Origin: Leptospira ellisii
GTDB lineage: Bacteria > Spirochaetota > Leptospiria > Leptospirales > Leptospiraceae
Direction of reading: 5' to 3'
Length of the DNA: 23,035 bases
NCBI RefSeq assembly: GCF_002811955.1
Contig: NZ_NPEF01000033.1
Span: 1-23,035, forward strand
Numbering within the stretch: position 1 is the stretch's first letter; each line of letters begins with the position of its first letter. The translations under genes were made by a program, and so were the position numbers. The notes beneath the pieces are model-generated. The model had not been told where the DNA came from and did no database searches. It was given only the letters and a program-made list of their open reading frames with translations. Below are positions 20,701 through 23,035 of the stretch, piece after piece.

Positions 20701-22142
20701 ACGGAGTGTCATTGATGTATACGGAGAACTTCGGTAAGGGGGATGTAAGGGCGAGCCACGGTTGGCAAGCGCAGGTAGGCGGCTTGGAAGTGAGCTACGA
20801 CAACTTATCCGGTTACTCGGCGAGTTTTCAAGCGGCGAGTGCGATGTTCGGAGATACGAATTTAAAGATGACGAGCTCGCTTACGTGGTCCGAGCAGAAC
20901 GGCTTTAACGGTTCAATATCTTACAATCTTTTGACAAAGGAGCAGATGGCTAAGGAAGCCGCGAAGAATGCTCAGAAGAACACGCAACAGAATCAAGGGA
21001 ATCTGTTCTTGAATATCATGGACGGTTTGGGTTACAACTTGGGTGGTCGAGAAGGTGAACCTACGTTATGGGACAATATCCAAGGAGCGTTCTCCGGTGC
21101 TTGGCACCAACTTACGAACCCACTGGAGACGTTAGGCAATATCGGGAACGGTTTTAGTAAACTTGGGAAAGGGCTCGCCGGTTTGGCTTCGGGTGCTTGG
21201 GATGGGATTAGTGGGTTGTTTGGTGGGAATGGCGCAGGCTTGTCTCCAGCAGAAATCGCACTTTTGAAACGTGAAAAGGATTTTCAAGATTACGCAGATG
21301 CATTTATGGAATATGGGGATGAGATAGCGGGTCCTTATGGTCGTCAGAGAGATAAACAATTACAATCTGCGTATGACAAGATCCATACAGAGTTATTCCC
21401 ACAAACAGAGGACGGTCCTGGATCTTATGTAATGGACGGTTTTATTAAACCTTTTGTAGACGCGATGAAAAAGATGCTGAGTCCCGGTGTAAAGACTGGT
21501 ATAGAGGCAATGGAAGATGTTCAAAAAATATCCGGTAAGATAGGTGACGTACGTGAAGCGCTACAAATTACCAAACCGATCGTAGAGGACACGATTCAGC
21601 TTATTTATAGAGAGATGGACGCTGCTCGCGAACAATGGAAAAATGATGATCAAGCGATCTATGATCAAATCTCCGATTTGCAAAATGGAGAGCAAAATCC
21701 TAACACTACTGATAAAATTCAGGATTTAATGAATGAGCAAAAGAATCTTAAAACCAAATTAACAGGTAGATTGGATTCCTTGGATTCTGAAGTTGGTCAG
21801 TTGATAACCTTGGCGAATAACCTGAATGCTGGAACAACTACGAATTTAAATGGTGCCTATGCTCAGATATATTCTGGGTTGCAAAGAGTGAATAGCCCTG
21901 AATTATCAACGAAGAGTAGTGCGATTCTTAATGTAGCTGGAGCTGCGCAGAATTTTTTAATAGGTTATTTTAATTACAAGGTAACCGGAATGGCGGCGAC
22001 ACGAAATGAAATGGGAACAGCCTGGTCTTATAAAGGATATGAAGACCAGCAGAGGGATGTGTTACGTAAACTTTGGACAAACTATATGAAACAATCGAAT
22101 GCAAATGATCGAACTCGGTATATGAATTCAACAGGTTTTTAA
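8757..22142 (+). CDS. Giant secreted protein, TIGR04388-like, with polymorphic-toxin-like C-terminus
   Basis: 4,461 residues, uninterrupted. The ATG at 8757 has AAAGGG 11 bases upstream. Layout: Ser-rich leader (1-96); signal-like hydrophobic segment 97-127 ending SSLAA|DP; helical, Trp-spaced coiled-coil-like body rich in Ala, Gln, Lys and Asp (128 to about 3,650) with a Gly/Thr linker near 690-715 and a tandem repeat at 1587-1642; a hydrophobic stretch at 3026-3048; hydrophobic helices at about 3776-3812 and 3863-3905; a Gly-rich beta-type module at 3939-4056; and a C-terminal domain from about 4160. Only four Cys occur (3037, 3041, 3656, 3664). Overall it matches my recollection of the Leptospira 'longest protein' family, function unknown. 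The AT-rich 3' end plus a downstream MORN/YwqK gene suggest a toxin-type tip. I see no catalytic motif, so a structural or adhesive role remains possible. Confidence 0.85.
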   Translation: MLNPISSTSFSDSENRNSSDPLSENSNIPFFASDGLRSLFDKGIGFLPSGLSRFRKSAPFGPLFNGSGPEGAVFLQETSDLFAGKIRAASSVFGFRWTKTIAFQMILVFLFEFAIVPFFEFSSLAADPFDLNFENRNKAKGRLESYYNAADKATDAAQWQNIVESGKRILSAEWEANANLEIEKELKKFTGTSAGREELRIQLQDQKRVVADRWEGDLENEMLEKRGVWKANRNKQDFESYFTTDKKKEIRTALENLVKAADAAKNATTGDANARLAAWDGAIQSGINGVRALWENNIVSIKGAILGSSAAVELTGSEKIEFEKKLNEIEAYYKNYFNLEENGIKLPARQSLVKSLNRDTDIAIAQEQDPTKLTELLIEKTKQQLDPASGQLLSNLDDFGELPSNYENVSGENPQEKILQALQNGQALWDEAIERLIVKKLEYDRQAEDKRIRNEDKWSKAYYALLDAKAKWTQDIDKQIQDGLKKWDESELKLKQNKEKALQELNQYLSVSQEQYVAHLSGMQGTILSSADTISSIVSNIAWYQDQIDKENKKSSPDAALINTYTVERNKWSTLQSQFRQYVASVQNKIHDEDVLGNNGGSGVLDDNGSSSDPYLFSSAEFEFRLAKAELAEIEKKKARAQAVVNYAEANVNVSNLATIQSELNTAKSAYESRQNAYLALLQQLNGTSPVVGGTTGTDPNSGSTTGNSTPPASTSLSELEAAKKLAEEKSAALAVAQSELAAARKRFDEAKQLQILALNNSSEMLGDIGSLNTDAATYDPNNPNGGIKFEIYQADLQIAEAREKLKENEKVYFSKNYNQTNAQRTEDFFGDLWNRIQSFETGKEKLKLLEDAVSDPGRTLLQKVNDLLRPDNIVLVSVFGNQGAAQVKAQLQSLTDALAKKVRDEQNGNVEKEKLPFAVEKFSASLDPLLVKSDDLLSQFDDTDKGQYQAFHSKMNDISSFLGSFSTTLNLNGSYLEMDDFNVWKSGLSDSLGKWGDQLSAFQSAKSDFSQALNVYRTYATAHPGAEASLEFQLEIQKVTVAFGKFQQKTSDLQAYWSDLSTRSSHIRLEALDRLQKARTLVDMSTLDMSTRTNLKSQIDSFKTSFTKKDATGKDIPDDISSLITGTGLSFSGAASVFSQYSSQYSNYRNTIDERSAILGGMSSILTQALESQRANVTAQKAQLGFLLDEDGDIEDLQNTVNGVEETAKTEAAKLDARVAEILFDKLGNLSSDSSERKFDPIYLGLSNEINELYSNFSGSADSILEIRARKIALAYLKNAAQSLSQTFMSDSEYSKFKADLAKMRDRAQDTLSFYEDDHGVLDEDDRFAFRLSDDDSERRKASEYFSFGSTFLFANQVFQETSVWLNLAGSMRGFSDAVKSGAILSGLRDDYFNAQESDASGLFQELISAAGVGSYSSVDFYKDSIRSQTGPDVVDSAKIAQKKAELAALLAGITDPQAQLAKLIQTGDLSSVFGLLTGTNVQQDLVAWQKEIADAKALFDNLDSNLQGPISNLSTQFDSLLNFFNSPAFAQMQSYANGIVASMDALKNLTDSNLPIYDPVADADGNSPYVGAPDQDGDPVGSPSWTPTFLDVNGKLPWEVGYRSDRLRISVAWTPTYRDANGKVPGDSGYNSGNLRILGYLKPLEDLDTSALSAKKDAFLSELAQLNTIKSNAQSKLATYRSSLNALSAFRAAHPADFATANNGQYLSLVQQLRTDGLALVGTHSATVSFLGNVSSKFQDLKSEQQFLTRLSKQALGLPIDKILVPQVAVGFTLPPMPADPLELSLTSALRSDISSGNPGNYSVVPTSARNIVQQVALLDFSNFKETSQFSDLGSNGAYFFSYNLSSANAGLSVAAQSVSLKADAWVNALQSKDAPVNALAGRLDDLNDRIVFYAAGSGPNQIGQNDLVAVVANMRDFLLQKSLEGVEFNPALKQMVEAAGAFTDEIENIQFLQQYPSTDKAVSFANLTATQEAQKTLTAVSSLATELSSFLSGNPPIFSNLGQVQALLEKYEILKNKPMNQAKFESEFRSKLGDAHWLNAFHVYRDKLAAAEAFFSPATQAKIDQLKENSWDLFKRNLANAYLSSRVGNPILTEFLDELRAGKFSVLVPNQGAVEIDSKFLGKAMSDAQILEVGEYLKPFDAMATVQRQGLVSDLNSFLLNFDPDLRDEMKSVSLVNQYATIRSQIAQGKVFSDRDLPAELKNFSLISSFEYFLANTKQEVTVLEGTTSVKRMVAKYDPSNADSRRAAMSDFLLKLGPVHKLDADGKLALDTTRQAEIEALTNGYLANYGTKNPSSYLNVQILKDFEARNAYYAEKELRISRNADPSTPADQREDELSYDDLSALKDWIVEAKFDPSTENAIVDAARMDFLLSHYLGEDKEDLSAEDLANNPELAKFYGTGGQGYFSQMDAYFAGKGLAVLSDAEKDRFRLLSSGTADAWGLWQYDPSGLISKDIFFQNFEYADEYKDLVGALGDESIRLKKELAQADREIRKEKYVYDYRSGLIKFNSYQSYLGVPTDNVASDVLTNESLAIQGRLRELEMDAEQKLGGLFNLLENHRSLVFDDTPLEDALPSDPIQTKADLNPGLRTAAKVMSSSYSLNDGVSARDASGNFSFEGDFVNLKARLDQALNVVSPGSVDFDKYADTINSQSGLMNTLKNTIKTAGQSYAVLKGMLANGVNPQAELNAATAAFNAANALIEGPTGLKKQFEDAQAAVTQKQSAYLNKQQEVSDAYNLMLSAQDAFNQKAALYDYATLLEYSKHNTFQADNNASADDSGIPAGYIDTPKKLALDRLAAVQKEFDEKQLQVAALEKKMAEQIGVADLSAYVQSEKQEAEKWALLAVKFNTAESLLRQKIADLKRQIGNQQARFDQEMDKLYGIAPPFSKQSVGMLDSLEGSLNFDGASYLKAEQWNRDRTRMAEGFLSDRIGTMDVLTAYQWDYAQGLNSDMQPFNLNAFTNRWGDVLNNASFTSLPKRANDHMNSILFPAPETRGFRSGAGGGPGSAGAYENAYGVALNVQTMGQVFFLQQLDLVCMGMCLLTFTYLNEINTYNNNKNQVNAAVGSVKAEAASLKSLYSQLQELTDVDDTNQLLSVLGRPEFGLTSADLAMIGRSNPASNNLKDLVWRSSADTQTPLSFNDLTGSDGLRLAQQKAIHDEYGNYVRGGEYTAGGATAVTEKTDQYGRQTALMVGADEFLDALGVLAEAQYHSARDAYYTKAEGFVKQVGTGADKVAVKVDVKTVLQDRELFTSDLMKKITRTTNGETVALNVETTIYKSVLNDYLGESGVVSQIFNAELQQRAEQQKLQWDLKEKEFYDLKGDWIQNVSYLKQTGAKRWENMVQEFQAKWTDWRADYKAEHEANQAVFLDRIESAVVKKETWTKDFLQKSSDQADELSLRQMYDSIAGVVSAMQENLPQGVNVNVNVNDILSNILSKQPGSISASLIDRAASIDTNFFLNEVKKYNFNDSGVKEKFKSMMQDMDKLSQNLIILQTLESLRSLPQLFADTIKTQNATTDQQLDSTMAYGGFARVGAMYVRTIKTASGGDEVQSLATYVPFFYDPPTKFPTVKDSNGTVWDMGKPDALINGDKVPSPSDLTVMVRLAKNQMGADFKKVFNPAKEHNYEAELGLFNPADAMDAYNDFVEGVTSGDSVSCMNKKAEDCAKSAITSGLLVGEVPDGSYGVAQFGQFYAILSAKKEMDKRKGKMDAARKRKSGGMGRFYNQLGTIGEGLGEAVKGFGQMVVSGAKAYHEMMIGNFNSAKSDLKAAGKAGERGLQGAMYAVSGVLDFVAFAVETVAEAGLAYFSSGILNMQNTGLDGKFAEANYELDKLKNRNKSQEQLNQLGVRTGAEMYANDAMLDKVVSTTLAVTGIIGTILSFVPFPPVAAAGATMAIGSAIGMAAWKSFRGTYEGGAAGAMAGVASAGINYALDKASLGAVNVNLSYSYAGGFGVGVNVGEGLAAGVSYNEKSGFGVSAGIAANGVSLMYTENFGKGDVRASHGWQAQVGGLEVSYDNLSGYSASFQAASAMFGDTNLKMTSSLTWSEQNGFNGSISYNLLTKEQMAKEAAKNAQKNTQQNQGNLFLNIMDGLGYNLGGREGEPTLWDNIQGAFSGAWHQLTNPLETLGNIGNGFSKLGKGLAGLASGAWDGISGLFGGNGAGLSPAEIALLKREKDFQDYADAFMEYGDEIAGPYGRQRDKQLQSAYDKIHTELFPQTEDGPGSYVMDGFIKPFVDAMKKMLSPGVKTGIEAMEDVQKISGKIGDVREALQITKPIVEDTIQLIYREMDAAREQWKNDDQAIYDQISDLQNGEQNPNTTDKIQDLMNEQKNLKTKLTGRLDSLDSEVGQLITLANNLNAGTTTNLNGAYAQIYSGLQRVNSPELSTKSSAILNVAGAAQNFLIGYFNYKVTGMAATRNEMGTAWSYKGYEDQQRDVLRKLWTNYMKQSNANDRTRYMNSTGF
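9045..9137 (+). other. Signal-like hydrophobic segment inside the giant protein
   Basis: Encodes residues 97-127. The core is MILVFLFEFAIVPFFEF (105-121) preceded by R96 and K99 and followed by SSLAA|DP, a good signal peptidase I site. It is placed after a 96-residue leader and not at the N-terminus. The internal ATG at 9069 would give a normal-position signal, but it has no basic residues and no ribosome site. Confidence 0.6.
13515..13682 (+). repeat. Two tandem 28-residue repeats in the giant protein
   Basis: Two 84-base units, 13515-13598 and 13599-13682, encode residues 1587-1614 and 1615-1642. Both begin WTPT and share 15 of 28 positions in the pattern W-T-P-T-x2-D-x-N-G-K-x-P-x3-G-Y-x-S-x2-L-R-I. 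Two D-x-D-G loops (1564-1567 and 1576-1579) lie just before them. Confidence 0.75.
20571..20926 (+). other. Gly-rich beta-type module of the giant protein
   Basis: Residues about 3939-4056 alternate aromatic, Gly and small residues (VNLSYSYAGGFGVGVNVG, then GVSYNEKSGFGVSAGIA), suggesting short beta-strands. I recall a similar module before the variable C-termini of other large Leptospira proteins of the Rhs/SpvB kind. Ser is encoded here mainly by AGC/AGT, unlike the TCC/TCG preference of the body. Confidence 0.55.
21236..22142 (+). other. Low-GC C-terminal domain of the giant protein, candidate exchangeable toxin domain
   Basis: Begins after a Gly-rich hinge (GLFGGNGAGLSPAE). Counted lines give 24/60 G+C at 21241-21300, 18/60 at 21721-21780 and 22/60 at 21901-21960, against 33/60 in the body at 16861-16920. 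The roughly 300 residues appear wholly helical and lack Cys. No toxin family was recognised. Confidence 0.5.
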
Positions 22143-22152
22143 GGTAATTGCC

Positions 22153-22920
22153 ATGAGAATAAGTTTATTTTTAATATTAACGTTTCTTTTCGTAAATGGC
22201 GTGTTTTCTGAACCTCCTCGGCCTGATAACGTTCCGAATGCAGCAAAGTATGATGAGAAACGGAATTCTTTTATCCTTAAAGAGCGGGACGGGGAAATAC
22301 GTAAAGAAACTGGATGGGATCCTCAGGGTCTTCTTGAAAGTGAGACCTATTCGATAGGGGAGCTTGATGATTACACAAGTTACATTAAAGGACGTTGGTA
22401 TTCAAGAAAACAATTTTATGGTTTTAGTATTACAAAGGCGAAGCAGCTACCACCCCGTGATAAACCTTCTTCAATCCCGAAAGCTGCAGAGTTTAACTTT
22501 GATTTTCGGAAGTGGGAATTCGGCGAATTGAAAGATGGTAAGAAGGAAGGCGTTTGGAGACTGTGGTGGCCTTCCGGAGAGGCTGCAGGAACGATCGATT
22601 ACAAGAACGGTCACTATGACGGTAAGCTCAAAATGCTTTGGGAAAACGGTAAAACTCGGGAGACTTGCTTATATGTATCTGGAAAACAAGATGGAGAATA
22701 CTTTCTTTATCATGAATCTGGAAAGGTTCATTATACAGTAAAATACATGAACGGCCTGAGGGAAGGTTTGGGTTTTCAATACTTTGATACAGGCGAATTG
22801 GAATATAAAACAGAATATCTGAAAGATCATGCCTTAATGCAGGAAAAATATGAGAATGGAAAGCTCAAAGAAAGAAAATATTTTAAGGATAAGAAAGTAA
22901 TCAAACACGAAAAATTTTAA
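22153..22920 (+). CDS. Exported MORN-repeat / YwqK-family protein, candidate immunity protein
   Basis: 255 residues starting 10 nt after the giant gene's stop, with AAGG at 22141-22144 as ribosome site. A signal peptide is clear (MRISLFLILTFLFVNGVFS, cut before E20) and there is no lipobox Cys. Residues 132-246 hold about four and a half MORN-variant repeats of 23-24 residues with the pattern x-G-x-(W/Y)-x2-(W/Y)-x2-(S/N)-G: EGVWRLWWPSG, DGKLKMLWENG, DGEYFLYHESG, EGLGFQYFDTG and KYENG. Databases name such proteins YwqK-family antitoxins because B. subtilis YwqK neutralises the LXG toxin YwqJ. Its base composition is low (19/60 G+C at 22681-22740), like the adjoining C-terminus of the giant. 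Position and composition suggest the two were acquired together as effector and immunity. MORN repeats also occur in proteins unrelated to toxins, so the immunity role is an inference. Confidence 0.82.
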   Translation: MRISLFLILTFLFVNGVFSEPPRPDNVPNAAKYDEKRNSFILKERDGEIRKETGWDPQGLLESETYSIGELDDYTSYIKGRWYSRKQFYGFSITKAKQLPPRDKPSSIPKAAEFNFDFRKWEFGELKDGKKEGVWRLWWPSGEAAGTIDYKNGHYDGKLKMLWENGKTRETCLYVSGKQDGEYFLYHESGKVHYTVKYMNGLREGLGFQYFDTGELEYKTEYLKDHALMQEKYENGKLKERKYFKDKKVIKHEKF

Positions 22921-22938
22921 AATGAACCTTCCTGTCAT

Positions 22939-23034
22939 TTATATAAAAGGATCCTTGAACTGTACAGTAACAGTATTCACCTGACACTTTCTCTGAAAGA
23001 AATTGACTAATCTTCTGAAGTTAGCTCCTTGTTC
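22939..23034 (-). CDS. Possible C-terminal end of a gene entering from the right edge
   Basis: On the minus strand one frame is open from the window edge for 31 codons and ends with TAA at 22941-22939, 18 bases from the convergent MORN gene's stop. The peptide (NFRRLVNFFQRKCQVNTVTV and on to KDPFI) looks protein-like, and the other two minus frames stop within 30 bases. It is too short to assign to a family and could be chance. Confidence 0.3.
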   Translation of the reverse strand, partial: EQGANFRRLVNFFQRKCQVNTVTVQFKDPFI

Positions 23035-23035
23035 T

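Noticed and set aside
22987..22999. Hairpin CTTTC-TCT-GAAAG as operon terminator
   Set aside because: Only five pairs, three of them A-T, and no following T-run; the AAGGATCCTT palindrome nearby (22947-22956) is equally weak.

Overview
The window reads as chromosomal DNA from a spirochaete of the genus Leptospira, probably one of its higher-GC species. Three things point there: a giant secreted protein of 4,461 residues that looks like the Leptospira-restricted 'longest protein' family (TIGR04388), a GNAT plus carbon-nitrogen hydrolase fusion, and a GTAGGAACTCC-type inverted repeat like those I recall being frequent in Leptospira intergenic DNA. The assignment rests on recall of these families, not on a search.

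Region 1 (1-4461, minus strand) is a tight operon in the order ppk (polyphosphate kinase 1), a GlcD/D-lactate dehydrogenase-type FAD-linked oxidase, and a bifunctional GNAT/nitrilase protein that runs off the left edge. The last two overlap by four bases (ATGA). Region 2 (4462-5024) is an intergenic stretch with a long inverted repeat and AT-rich promoter-like DNA. Region 3 (5025-6247, plus strand) pairs an Rrf2-family regulator with an NfsB/HypO-like nitroreductase, an arrangement typical of redox or electrophile stress modules. Region 4 (6305-7507, minus) is an exported M23 peptidase converging on the nitroreductase. Region 5 (7508-7983) is non-coding and AT-rich, leading into the large locus.

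Region 6 (7984-22920, plus strand) is a three-gene operon: a Ser-rich secreted protein, the 4,461-residue giant (its ATG overlaps the upstream stop), and, 10 nt after the giant's stop, an exported MORN-repeat protein of the YwqK type. The giant has a signal-like segment after a roughly 96-residue leader, a long helical body, a Gly-rich beta-type module, and then a C-terminal part of about 300 residues whose DNA is much more AT-rich and matches the base composition of the next gene. This is the layout of a polymorphic toxin with an exchangeable C-terminal domain and a cognate immunity gene. It is the most interesting element here, but the toxin activity is inferred from architecture; I recognise no catalytic motif. 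A possible gene fragment on the minus strand enters at the right edge.
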